DNA of 64,000 bases, taken from contig OZ014414.1 in NCBI GenBank assembly GCA_963965975.1, positions 186,001 to 250,000 on the forward strand. Reading direction: 5' to 3'. Position 1 is the first letter of the stretch, and every line of letters begins with the position of its first letter. Below the pieces are notes generated by a model. The model ran no database searches and was not told where the DNA came from. It saw only the letters and a program-made list of their open reading frames with translations. The DNA is from Xestospongia bergquistia (lineage: Eukaryota; Porifera; Demospongiae; Haplosclerida; Petrosiidae). The translations under genes were made by a program, and so were the position numbers. Shown piece after piece: positions 34,440 through 45,510 of the stretch.

Positions 34440-37400
34440 ATGCAACTTCAAGACATGATCAGGTGTATAATGATCATGCTAGCCTGCTACTCCAGCCAGA
34501 TTCAACATAGTGATGGCAAGTATACCAGTGAGTCAGCAGATATTTATCTAGGTGGACTGTTCCCAGTTCATGCAAGACAAGACAGCCAATGTGGTAAAAT
34601 ACAAGATCTTGGTATACAAAGATTAGAAGCTATGATCTTTGCTGTCTCAATTATTAACAATGACACAAGACTCCTTCCAGAATTAACATTAGGTTTTGAT
34701 ATTAGAGACACATGTACATTAGAAAACTACGCTTTAGAAGAAGCTCTAAATTATGTTACTGGAACAGTTGGTGGCAGTGGAGAAACTTACAGTGTTTCTG
34801 GAGTTGTTGGTGCTGCAGCAAGTTCTGTCTCCATTGCTGTAGCTAGCCTCTTACGTCTCTTTCACGTTCCTCAAATAAGCTATGCCTCAACAGCTCGTAC
34901 CCTCAGTGACAAAACTCGTTATGATTATTTTTTACGTACTATACCTCCAGATTTATTTCAAGCCCGTGTTATGGTTGACTTAGTATTGCATCACAATTGG
35001 ACTTATGTCATTGCTATCAGTTCTGATGATACTTATGGCAGAGAAGGGATTGCAGCTTTTAAGAAAGAGTTAACCGAAATCAGTGATGCTGCAAATAGAA
35101 CACACTGTGTAGCCACCAGTATTGAATTGTCACTGTCTGCTAGCGAACAAGATTATGATAAAGCTATTGATGATATTAACAAAGTATGGGTGGGTAATGC
35201 TAGCGTTGTTGTCCTTTTCAGTCAATTAAAAACAGCTGAAGGTGTTCTCAGAGCTATCGCAAGATACAACAATCATAGACCACTGACATTTATTGTTAGT
35301 GATGCAGTTGGTGACCAGCTACCAAGTAAATATCATGCTATAGCTCAAGGAATGATCAGTGTACTTCCTAAATATTCTGAAAGTAGAGACTTTGATGCTT
35401 ACTTTCAGTCACTAAAACCCAGTACAAACTTAAATCCGTGGTTTAGGGAATATTGGAGTAATGTCTTTAACTGCTCTTTTCAATCAGATAGCGATACAAA
35501 ATTATGTGATGAAACTAAACAAGCTATAAATTATAGTAATGGTTACAAACAGAACAGTAAAGTGTCATTTGTCATTGACGCAGTCTACGCATATGCTCAT
35601 GCTATTCACAATCTTCTACTCGCTACTTGTGGGGAGATAGAGTTATGTAATGAAGTGCTTGATCACAAAATACATGGAACAGTTTTAAATGGTGCACTTC
35701 TTCGACAATTCCTTTATAATATTTCCTTCACTGGAGTTTCATCGGTTGTTAGTTTTGACCAATTAGGTGATCAACAAGGAGGATACTGGATTAAGAACCT
35801 TTATAGAGTACCAAATAAAGGGACGTATCAATACAAAACTGTTGGTTCTTGGGATGGGAAAATGTCATGGTTGCAGCTCACATCACCCATTAAATGGTCA
35901 ACTGGTACCATTCCTCTATCAATATGCAGTCAAGAATGCTCATCGGGACAGTTCCCTCGTCTTATAGAGAACCAGGCTCCTTGTTGCTGGATATGTGAGA
36001 ACTGTCATCACCACAATGAAGTTAGCACTGGTACGGTATGTGTTGTCTGCCCCAAAGGTTACTCTTCTAATATTCAAAGAGATAGTTGTGAAGCTAATCC
36101 TATCACACATTTAACATGGTCAAATCCTTTCTCCATTTTAATACTCCTAATGACCATGTTTGGTTTAGCTTGCACAACAATAACTGCTTGTGTGTTTATT
36201 ATCAATTATAAACACACAATAGTTAAGGCATCAAGTCGAGAGCTCAGTGCTGTGTTATTATGTGGTATTTTCATATGCTATTTGCTGCCATTTTTCTCAA
36301 TTGGAAAACCATACCTTTTTACTTGCACAATACGTCGTTTTGGTTTCGGTTTTGCCTTTTCTCTCTGTTATGCTGCTCTCCTTGTGAAATCAAATCGAAT
36401 CCATCGAATATTCAATCGTCCAAATACCTCCATTCAGCGTCCACCACTTATAAGCCCTCAGAGCCAGCTGCTTTTCACTGGTTTGTTAGTCCTCATACAA
36501 GTGATCTTATCAATTTCTTGGGTAGTCATTGAAAGGCCTGGCACTTCCTACAAATACAAAGGTAACACAACAGAACATAAGTGTAACTATACTCCTTACA
36601 TTGGACTTATCATTTCCCTTGGATACAACTTTGTCTTACTATTCATAAGTGCATATTATGCCTTTCGTACACGTAAAATCCCTCAAAACTTTAATGAAGC
36701 TAAATTCATTAATCTTACACTTTACAGTATCATGATCATATGGTTGGCTTTTATACCTGCTTATCTGGCTACTGCAAGTCTTGGAAGTATTTTTCAGACT
36801 TCATCTCAAGTCTTTGCTATTGTTTTAAGTGCTAGTGCTATATTGTCTTGTCTCTTCTTCCCAAAGTTGTATTTTATATTCAGTGCAAAGAGAAAACAAA
36901 GTAAGAAAAATTATATTACATTATTTATAGTACATATGTCCAATGATTCATTGATTTCTCAATCTATCTTTTCTCCTATCTTTGATACTTTTATTTGTAT
37001 CAATTATTTCATTTTTCATGTTATGTAGACTCAAAAAGTGATAGTGGTCTTAATTCTCAAGTACTTGAGAGGAGAGCATCTATCCCATTGGGAGGTAAGT
37101 GATGATTAGATAATGAGGATAATTTCACACTTAATACATTTGTGTTAATATTTTAATGAGAGTCATATCACTTAACACAATATTTAGCTACTCATTATAT
37201 TATATTATAATTGTTTATAAGACATTTCTATAGTTCTATTATCTGATAATATTATTAAATAATCTACCAATATCATTACATTACAATCACTATTAGCTTC
37301 TTTGTTATATAGAACATAAGATTAGTCTTCATGCTGCCCTCGGTGTACCAGTAACACAACTATCATTGAAATCACCTACAACTCCTTTAGATGGTAATCT

Positions 37401-38353
37401 GTGATACATTAATTTAAAACTTTTACTGAAATCATTTAATAATAGACTTATATATAAGAAATTATATCAGATATATACCTTTCATGGTGAACTGAATATC
37501 AGTTACCATAACCGTTAACATCTGTTGAAAGTAATAGATGTGAAAGATCATCTATTGAGCTAGACTTGTCTGTAAATTATACTATACAAGTATTTCTAGC
37601 CTCACAAACAATGTCTCTATATATAATATATATAATAAACAATACACTCAATGTATGCTTTTCTTAGTGTTATAACACATACCCTCCTACTAAACCAAAC
37701 TGTTGTGAACTCTACACACAGTAGGGTGGTTCTTGGTGTAACTTCACTCTGATGACATCATCATTAAATGACAGGTGTGATGTCATCATATATGATGACA
37801 TTATCTAAATCCATCACCTACACCCTAAACCAAACCTTATGACACATAGTGATGTCATCATATAGTACAAGTTACATCATCATAGAAGTTACACCAAGAA
37901 GGACCCACACAGTATTATGACTACTTACTGTTTGGTTAGTTGATTATTTGGAAAGTCAGTATAACAGGATCTGGTATCTGGTTAAAAATGGACAGAATAA
38001 TTATTACAATGTACATTATCTTCTTATCAATGTAGTGGTCTGTTTTTTTAGAAAAGAAAGTGAGCCCTCCAAATACATCAATTTCAATTAAAGAGAATGT
38101 GAGCTTGACTTCAGGGGAAGAGTCATTGAGAACTGACTCACCAGCTTCAGAGTTATCTGGGGTGGAGTCATCAGGGATGAAGTGTTCAGGGGTAGAGTTA
38201 TCTAAGGTAGATCAGTCAAGAACAGAGTCACCAGCTGGGGAATTATATGGGGTGGAGTCATCAGGGATGAAGTTTCCTGGGACAAATACATCTTCTGATG
38301 ATCTACCACATATTTCATTATATCAGTCAATATATAAACCAACTCAATTATAA
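34440..38353 (+). CDS. Metabotropic glutamate receptor-like class C GPCR
   Basis: Exons 34440-36900, 37029-37094, 37313-37393 and 38052-38353 join to 969 residues. Order: signal peptide (about 1-24); Venus-flytrap domain (about 35-480); cysteine-rich domain (SICSQECSSGQF to the Cys at 550); seven TM helices (about 563-815), including the mGluR-type stretch NFNEAKFINLTLYS before WLAFIPAYLAT; then a long Ser-rich tail. By alignment with mGluR1, the residues that hold glutamate are all present: R61 (R78), S129 (S165), T151 (T188), D171 (D208), Y199 (Y236), D288 (D318) and K374 (K409). The extracellular domain and 7TM are one exon; only the tail is split. The tail ends PTQL, a class I PDZ-ligand pattern, and holds a 30-residue in-frame repeat. 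G-protein choice is not predictable. Confidence 0.92.
37724..37906. mobile_element. hAT-type MITE in the last receptor intron
   Basis: 183 bp. The left end is GGGTGGTTCTTGGTGTAACT and the right end is the reverse complement of GGGTCCTTCTTGGTGTAACT. It is flanked by perfect 8-bp direct repeats acacagta (37716-37723 and 37907-37914), the size made by hAT transposases. The interior has several gatgatgtca-like palindromes and no open frame. Confidence 0.85.
38138..38273 (+). repeat. In-frame 90-bp duplication in the receptor tail
   Basis: 38138-38183 and 38228-38273 match at a 90-bp spacing, encoding SPASELSGVESSGMK and SPAGELYGVESSGMK. The period is 30 codons, so the frame is kept. Confidence 0.9.
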
Positions 38354-39671
38354 TCAAATAATCTATTAAATATTTTCACTGTTTCCATTATAATGTAATA
38401 CTGTATGTATTGTTTAAATCATATATACAATATTATATCTTACACTCTATATTGTGAAATACAAACATAAAGTTCATTTATATAAGTGGGTGGTTTGAAG
38501 TAGTACTATTTGCCTTTAGTGTTATGAATTAACATTATAAATCTCTGTAACATTGTCTCACTCAGTTTTGTTTGAGCTAACTCTATCATTATACTAGATC
38601 TGGTAATTAATCACATATTGATCATGACTATGAAAAGTGTGCTCTTTCAAAGCTCATTACATTACCAAAGAGCTGATATACACTGTCATATTGATGCTAG
38701 AACTATAAGTAAGTAACCAAAACTAACATTAAAACAATATCCTTTATTGATAAAATACCAATATTAGTGATTACTATTATTTGAATTCCAATATAAAACC
38801 ATGATTATAACAAAATTAATTATTGATGACAAAACAATGTATGCTAAATAAAGCAAAACAATCATTTTTTATATGAATTCATTCATTATTGGACATGTAT
38901 ACTAATTACATACTATATAATATTCAGATAAGGGCCCTATATAACTGTTGTTACATTATGTAATGATAATGTTATTGTTAGTTCAAGCACAACTTCAGCT
39001 TATCCTATCATCACTTCATTTGTTTAACCATTTTTATGTACATTGTTAAGTATATATTAGAAAGACAGAGAGGTGTTAAACTAGTTAATGTTTCTTTTTC
39101 ACATACAAATATAAACATAGTTTAATGGAACTTGTCAGTTGTGTAATGTTATCATAAAGAGTATAAACATTTATTGATTAGATTGTTAAGTGTGTAATAT
39201 TTATTTTAAGATGTTACATTAATCATTATTATTATTAAGTATCCATATAAATTAAGATATAACAAGACAAGAAGTTAACTTTATTACATACCAGAAACTA
39301 TTTATAATAAATTACATATCAACTACAATCAATACAGGAAAGTATGTCAGTCTCTGTATAGTCCATCAGCTATAACATGAGACACTTTGTACTATGTCTG
39401 ATTTTTTTCACCAACCAACTTACTAACCACATGTATATGTCTTTATGTAATGGGTAATGGGTGTGGTAGTGTCAAGAAAACTGATGACAGCTGAAAACAA
39501 TTTTTGCTTCATAAAAACGTTTGAACAATAAACACTAAAAGAAAACACATTAATTAATCATAAAATAAAAATATAAATTGCATTAGACATTTAAAAATAA
39601 TTTCAATATACTTGTCCTATAACTACATGTTATTACATGTGCTGCGGATTGTAACCATGACAACAGCATAC
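38354..39671. other. Intergenic between receptor and integrin array (convergent)
   Basis: About 1.3 kb of AT-rich sequence between two 3' ends. I see no coding exon or repeat worth naming. Confidence 0.5.
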
Positions 39672-42098
39672 TCAATATTTACCATATGCCACATTATCAT
39701 AAGTAACAGCGGGGGTGTGGTAAATAGGATTAGCAGCTTTAGAGAAAACAGCTTCATTGACTTCTTTTTTGAATGACTGATATTCTCGATAGTCAAGATA
39801 CATGATTATAAGTTTGATAATCACCAAGATAATTATCCCTATGATCACTAATCCCACTAACGCTAACAGAGTAACAGCCCAAATAGGTACAAGGAGACAA
39901 TTACGTGGTGCAGGAACCTCATAGATTCGTTCCCTTTCTTGAGTTGATAAGCCAACGAAATAAACGAATCTACAAAAACTTGTGCTGTCAGTAAATGAAC
40001 ATTCATCAGTACTACCTTTAATAGTTCCATTGACATCATGACTATCTGGATTAGAAGGATTAGATGATAATATGGAATAGTTTATACAAGTGAAACCAGA
40101 ACATGTGGGACTTCCTCCATCTTTAGCTGCATTAGCATAGCATTTGACACATTCTCTAACCAGATCATCATTATTACAACCAGCAACTATACTTCCTGTT
40201 GACTGCTCACAATACATACCAGTAAATCCTTCATTACATGTACAAGCACTTCCTTGAGGTACACATGGGTCACAAGTACCTTGTCCACTACATATTGCTA
40301 CTGTACCTCCATTAGGATCAATACAGTGATCATAAGAACATTGACATCGTTCTCCAGTATGTGGTAGTCCTGTAAATGTAGAGTTATAACATACACAGAT
40401 GTATTCACTATTAGAACATGTACAATTGCCACGCCCACTACATACTAGTCCATTGGAGTCTGTATCACATTCATAGTTACTACACTCACAAGCATCACCT
40501 ACAACATGAGGATTGAGGACTCCCCCTATAGGTTGAGTTCGCTGTGTACATATACATTGACCACAATCACATTGTCCCCTCCCACTACATGTGATACCAT
40601 TTGGACCCACAGGACAATCAGCAGTAGAGCAAGAACAGTCATTTCCTTTCCATCCCTCAAAACAACTACATCGACCACAAGTAATGTTACCATTGTTATT
40701 ACAGTTAGTACTATTGTATTCTTGTTCCTTATCACAAGTACAGTCACAAAATCCAGTAATTTTAGCCACAAATTGTCCAAATGGTCGAAGATTAAATTGT
40801 ATTTGTACACTCTTTCCATTTCTTAGACTTTCTGTACATTGTTGAAGTGTCAATGTAATTGTAAAGTTAACTGTTCCATTACCAATATCAGTACATTCAT
40901 TGGAATCTGGTAAGTAAGTAGATCCAGGAGGACAGTTAGTAGTAATATTAGCTGAGAGGTAATTGGGAATATTAAAACTAAGACGAGCATCAGCTATTGC
41001 GTTGGCATGTGCTTCTCTTAGGACATCTTCAAGATTGTCTGAATTTGATGATAAAAGTACTGTTGAACTGTCAAGTAACATACTGATTGTGTCGTTATAA
41101 AAACTAAGAACATTTTCTGATGAATTAGAGGAAGGTAAAGGAACTGCAAATACAGGAACAATGTTGGCATCTTCTAAAGCTTGTCTGACTTGTTCTATAC
41201 TGGGATAATCTTGAGTAAGACTTTCTGTATATAACGTTTTCTTTAAAAGTGGATCATATTGTGTATGACATTGTCCATCATTAGGTTTTACTATCCCAGC
41301 AAGATGTCCATCACCTGCTGTGTGGAGGACATCATCTGTCATAACTAGAAGGATCTTGATAGAAGTTTCTCTCCATTCAATCAAATCCTTACATACCACA
41401 GCTTGTAACATAGCACCTAATGGATCTTCAGGATCATCAACATTAAGTGATATAATAGTCTCTTGTACTGATGAATTAAAGAGATCAGATGAGTTTGTAA
41501 GACTGATAACATGTTCATAATTAAATGGCTTTGTACAAAGTTCATCATCATCTACACAAACAGCTTTATAATTACTAAGTTGCACTGATGAAGTATATGG
41601 TAGTGAAGGTTTATCAACAAATGTCCCAAAGCCAATAAGGAAATCAGATGATACATTCCTCAGAGTTAGAGGTAGTTGTGGAGCTAATACTTTGACTGTT
41701 TTAAGATCTTCTATGAAACTACCAGACAAATCCATTAACATATAAAGATCAAGTGGAAAGTTTTCTGCAGCCTTTAAGGATACTGAGAAACTCACAGGTT
41801 CACTAACTCTGAGCTTAAGATCAATTGACTTTAGAGATACTTGATTGTTCTCAGTGAGGGGAATCTCCTGTTTGTCAATAATAGTAGTTGCTGGTTGAAG
41901 TAAGTCATCTTTTCTGCAAGTGTTCGCATTTTCTTGAGAGAGACAGCGAGCACTATTAAGAGTAGAACACCAGACACAAGAGGCAGTTGAGATACATTGT
42001 GAACAAGTGATGAGAGTAGTACAATTGATAACCTGAGGTGCTCCAAAGGAGAGCAATGAAGCTAGTAGCATCAAATACACTATGACTTGTTGAGCCAT
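39672..42098 (-). CDS. Integrin beta subunit, array gene 1 (intronless)
   Basis: 808 residues in one exon. Order: signal peptide (1-20); PSI domain with CVWC (about 26-61); hybrid/beta-I region; MIDAS D123-L-S-G-S127; specificity-determining loop C181-VDDDEL-C188; N219-V-D-D-P-E224, the NxDxPE of the ligand/synergistic metal sites; I-EGF modules (about 450-640, starting CDCTCDKEQEY); a beta-tail-like region; TM (about 735-762). The short tail has KLIIMYLDYREY, NPIY and a second NxxY (DNVAY). The first ADMIDAS aspartate is Glu (E130-D131). Integrin betas pair with an alpha subunit for matrix or cell adhesion and bind talin through NPxY; no alpha gene is in the window. It has the shortest and most acidic specificity loop of the array. 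Confidence 0.95.
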   Translation of the reverse strand: MAQQVIVYLMLLASLLSFGAPQVINCTTLITCSQCISTASCVWCSTLNSARCLSQENANTCRKDDLLQPATTIIDKQEIPLTENNQVSLKSIDLKLRVSEPVSFSVSLKAAENFPLDLYMLMDLSGSFIEDLKTVKVLAPQLPLTLRNVSSDFLIGFGTFVDKPSLPYTSSVQLSNYKAVCVDDDELCTKPFNYEHVISLTNSSDLFNSSVQETIISLNVDDPEDPLGAMLQAVVCKDLIEWRETSIKILLVMTDDVLHTAGDGHLAGIVKPNDGQCHTQYDPLLKKTLYTESLTQDYPSIEQVRQALEDANIVPVFAVPLPSSNSSENVLSFYNDTISMLLDSSTVLLSSNSDNLEDVLREAHANAIADARLSFNIPNYLSANITTNCPPGSTYLPDSNECTDIGNGTVNFTITLTLQQCTESLRNGKSVQIQFNLRPFGQFVAKITGFCDCTCDKEQEYNSTNCNNNGNITCGRCSCFEGWKGNDCSCSTADCPVGPNGITCSGRGQCDCGQCICTQRTQPIGGVLNPHVVGDACECSNYECDTDSNGLVCSGRGNCTCSNSEYICVCYNSTFTGLPHTGERCQCSYDHCIDPNGGTVAICSGQGTCDPCVPQGSACTCNEGFTGMYCEQSTGSIVAGCNNDDLVRECVKCYANAAKDGGSPTCSGFTCINYSILSSNPSNPDSHDVNGTIKGSTDECSFTDSTSFCRFVYFVGLSTQERERIYEVPAPRNCLLVPIWAVTLLALVGLVIIGIIILVIIKLIIMYLDYREYQSFKKEVNEAVFSKAANPIYHTPAVTYDNVAYGKY

Positions 42099-43014
42099 GG
42101 AAGACAGAGTGAAAGCTAGATTCCTATACTCTTCACAGAACTCTTAACAATATGAGAAAGGATTGCTAACAAAATATCTATTGATAACACAATATGATTT
42201 GGGGTATACACTCACTTAAATCTTTATGTGTATAGAGCTAAAAAATAAATGTTATTACTACAAAGTATACACAGCTAGTAATATTAAACAGTTTACTTAA
42301 TTAGGTGAGGGATTTGAGGAATAGGGATGCTACATAGTATCTACTGATTGTTCATTTCTTTATCATTAATTATATTATTTAAATATATCTGATTCTAATC
42401 ATACTAAAGCTCAGTAATACTGTTTGAGTTTATTCTAATAACTTCTCAATCAAATGATTTAGTCTGATATCAAAAAAAGTCATGTGACTATTTTTTATTG
42501 GCATGGTAAGAAATGAATAAACATTTCATTTTATTAATAATTATTATATCAAATGAAATGTAATTAATATACTTTGATAATATTAATATATACATATTAA
42601 ACCACATGTTCACTTACAATGATGAATAAAGCAGTTAATCCTCTACTTCAATATCTGATGTCTCATATAGTCTAGCCATTTTGTTATTACATTTAACTTT
42701 ATCAAGTAATTAACTGTCACATTCCAACAATGATAATTGACAAATTGTACATGTTGACATAAATACTGGTGTATAGCAGTATCTAGACAATTTTTAACCC
42801 TGGCAAATATGATTCACATAGCACTTGTGAATTTTTATATTAAACAATGTAATTACTGTTATAACAAGTAAAGTTATTAACTTCAATTAATTAATCATAT
42901 GAGAAATTATGTAAATTGTACAAAATGTTCGACAAGTACTTCCTTTAAATGTACCTCTTTAATTTATTATTACATGTACATGTACAGTATATCGTAGTCA
43001 TAACAATATAAATG
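42099..43014. other. Spacer between integrin genes 1 and 2
   Basis: About 0.9 kb of AT-rich sequence that should contain the promoter of gene 1 and the 3' UTR of gene 2. No further gene was seen. Confidence 0.5.
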
Positions 43015-45510
43015 TCATTCTTTACCATATGCTACATTATCATAAGTAACAGTAGGGACCAGATAAAGGGGATTACCACTGTTTGAAAAGTCAGTTGCAT
43101 TGACTTCTTTTTGGAACTTCTGATATTCTCGATAGTCAAGATACATGATTATAAGTTTGATAATCACCAAGATAATTATCCCTATGATCACTAATCCCAC
43201 TAACACTAGCAGAGCAATAGCCCATGCAGGTATAAGGAGACAGTCACGTGGTGCAGGAACCTCATAGATTCGTTCCCTTTCTTGAGTTGATAAGCCAACA
43301 AAATAAACAAACTCACAAAAAATTGCACTGTCAATAAATGAACATTCCTCAGTACTACCATCAATAGTTCCATTGACATCATGACTATCTGGATTAGAAG
43401 GATAAGATGGCAATATGGAATAGTTTGTACAAGTGAAACCAGAACATGTGGGACTTCCTCCATCTTTAGCTGCATTAGCATAACATTTGACACATTCTCT
43501 AACCAGATCATTGTCATTACAACCAGCAATTATACTTCCTGTTGACTGCTCACAATACATACCAGTAAATCCTTCATTACATGTACAAGCTCTTCCTTGA
43601 GGTTTACATGGGTCACAAGTACCTTGATCACTACAATTTACTACTGCGTGTCCATTAGGATCAATACAGTGATCATAAGAACATTGACATCGTTCTCCAG
43701 TATGTGGTAGTCCTGTAAATGTAGAGTTATGACATATACACATATATTCACCATTAGAGCATGTACAATTGCCACGCCCACTACATACCATTCCATCAGA
43801 GTCAGTATCACATTCATAGTTACTACACTCACAAGCATCACCTACAACACGAGGATTGAGGACTCCCCCTATAGGCTGAGTTGGTTGTGTACACATACAT
43901 TGACCACAATCACATTGTCCCCTCCCACTACATGTGATACCATTTGGACCCACAGGACAATCAGCTGCAGTACTAGTAAAGCAAGAACAATCATTTCCTT
44001 CCCATCCCTCAAAACAACTACATTGACCACAAGTAATGTTGCCATTGTTATTACAGTTAGTACTATTGTATTCTTGTTCCTTATCACAAGTACAGTCACA
44101 AAATCCAGTAATATTAGCCACAAATTGTCCAAATGGTCGAAGATTAAATTGTATTTGTACAGTCTTTCCATTTCTTAGACTTTCTGTACATTGTTGAAGT
44201 GTCAATGTAATTGTAAAGTTAACTGTTCCATTACCAATATCAGTACATTCATTGGAATCTTGTAAGTAAGTAGATCCAGGAGGACAGTTAGCAGTAACAT
44301 TAGCTGAGAGGTAATTGGGAATATTAAAACTAAGATGAGCATCAGCTATTGCATTGGCATGTGCTTCTCTTAGGACATCTTCAAGATTGTCTGAATTTGA
44401 TGATAAAAGTACTGTTGAACTGTCAAGTAATGGACTAATTATGTCATTGTAAAGACTTAGAACATTTTCTGTTGAATTAGAGGAATTTGAAGTATTATCA
44501 GAGAAACCTGAAGCATCATCGGAGAAATCTGAAGCAACTGCAAATACAGGAACAATGTTGGCATCTTCTAAAGCTTGTCTGACTTGTTCTATACTGGGAT
44601 AATCTTGAGTAAGACTTTCTGTATATAATATTTTTTTTAAAGTTGGATCATATTGTGTGTGACATTGACCATCATTAGGTTTTACTATCCCAGCAAGATG
44701 TCCATCACCTGCTGTGTGCAGGACATCATCTGTCATAACTAGAAGGATCTTGAGAGAAGTTTCTCTCCATTCAATCAAGTCTTTACATACCACAGCTTGT
44801 AACATAGCACCTAATGGATCTTCAGGATCATCAACATTAGTTGATATAATAGTCTCTTGTACTGATGAATTAAAGAGATCAGATGAGTTAGTAAGACTGA
44901 TAACATGTTGGTAGTTAAATGGCTTTGCACAGATTAATTGATTGCTACAACTAGATAGTTGTCCTGAAACATTTCTTGCTTTATTAAGTTGTACTGATGA
45001 AGTATATGGTAGTGAAGGTTTATCAACAAATGTCCCAAAGCCAATAAGGAAATCAGATGACACATTCCTCAGAGCTAAAGGTAGTTGTGGAGCTAATACT
45101 TTGACTGTTTCAAGATCAGTTCTGAAACTACCAGACAAATCCATTAACATATAAAGATCAAGTGGAATGTTTTTTGCAGCCTTTAAGGATACTGAGAAAC
45201 TCACAGACTCACTAACTCTGAGCTTAAGATCGATTGACTTTAGAGATACTTGATTGTTCTCAGTGAGGGGAATCTCCTGTTTGTTAATGATAGTAGTTTC
45301 TGGTTGAAGTAAGTCATCTTTCTTGCAACTGTTGGCATTTTCTTGAGAGAGACAGCAAGCACTACCAGGAGTGGAGCACCAGACACGAGAGGCAGTTGAG
45401 ATACACTCTGAACAAGTAATGACAAGAGTAGGACAGTTGATAACCTGAGGTGCTCCAAAGGAGAAAAACAAAGATAGAACCAACAAATACTCTAGCACTT
45501 GATGAGCCAT
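43015..45510 (-). CDS. Integrin beta subunit, array gene 2 (intronless)
   Basis: Start taken at 45510 (MAHQVLEYLL), which aligns with the paralogs and opens directly into a signal peptide. The frame runs upstream to 45639 without support. 831 residues, same domain order as gene 1. MIDAS is DLSGS followed by FRTDL, so the first ADMIDAS Asp is Thr. The specificity loop is longer and different (RNVSGQLSSCSNQLIC). A unique insertion near VFAVASDFSDDASGFSDN, rich in Asp/Ser, replaces the PLPSSN found in the others. The tail has NPLY instead of NPIY and ends NVAYGKE. An intact TM and four I-EGF modules make it a plausible functional receptor. It is the most diverged member at its N-terminus. Confidence 0.93.
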   Translation of the reverse strand: MAHQVLEYLLVLSLFFSFGAPQVINCPTLVITCSECISTASRVWCSTPGSACCLSQENANSCKKDDLLQPETTIINKQEIPLTENNQVSLKSIDLKLRVSESVSFSVSLKAAKNIPLDLYMLMDLSGSFRTDLETVKVLAPQLPLALRNVSSDFLIGFGTFVDKPSLPYTSSVQLNKARNVSGQLSSCSNQLICAKPFNYQHVISLTNSSDLFNSSVQETIISTNVDDPEDPLGAMLQAVVCKDLIEWRETSLKILLVMTDDVLHTAGDGHLAGIVKPNDGQCHTQYDPTLKKILYTESLTQDYPSIEQVRQALEDANIVPVFAVASDFSDDASGFSDNTSNSSNSTENVLSLYNDIISPLLDSSTVLLSSNSDNLEDVLREAHANAIADAHLSFNIPNYLSANVTANCPPGSTYLQDSNECTDIGNGTVNFTITLTLQQCTESLRNGKTVQIQFNLRPFGQFVANITGFCDCTCDKEQEYNSTNCNNNGNITCGQCSCFEGWEGNDCSCFTSTAADCPVGPNGITCSGRGQCDCGQCMCTQPTQPIGGVLNPRVVGDACECSNYECDTDSDGMVCSGRGNCTCSNGEYMCICHNSTFTGLPHTGERCQCSYDHCIDPNGHAVVNCSDQGTCDPCKPQGRACTCNEGFTGMYCEQSTGSIIAGCNDNDLVRECVKCYANAAKDGGSPTCSGFTCTNYSILPSYPSNPDSHDVNGTIDGSTEECSFIDSAIFCEFVYFVGLSTQERERIYEVPAPRDCLLIPAWAIALLVLVGLVIIGIIILVIIKLIIMYLDYREYQKFQKEVNATDFSNSGNPLYLVPTVTYDNVAYGKE

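Noticed and set aside
40506-40845. Open frames antisense to the integrin genes, repeated at the same place in each copy
   Set aside because: They lie opposite the I-EGF region and exist because its codon pattern leaves the other strand open; they lack a start context or domain and appear only because the sense genes are conserved.
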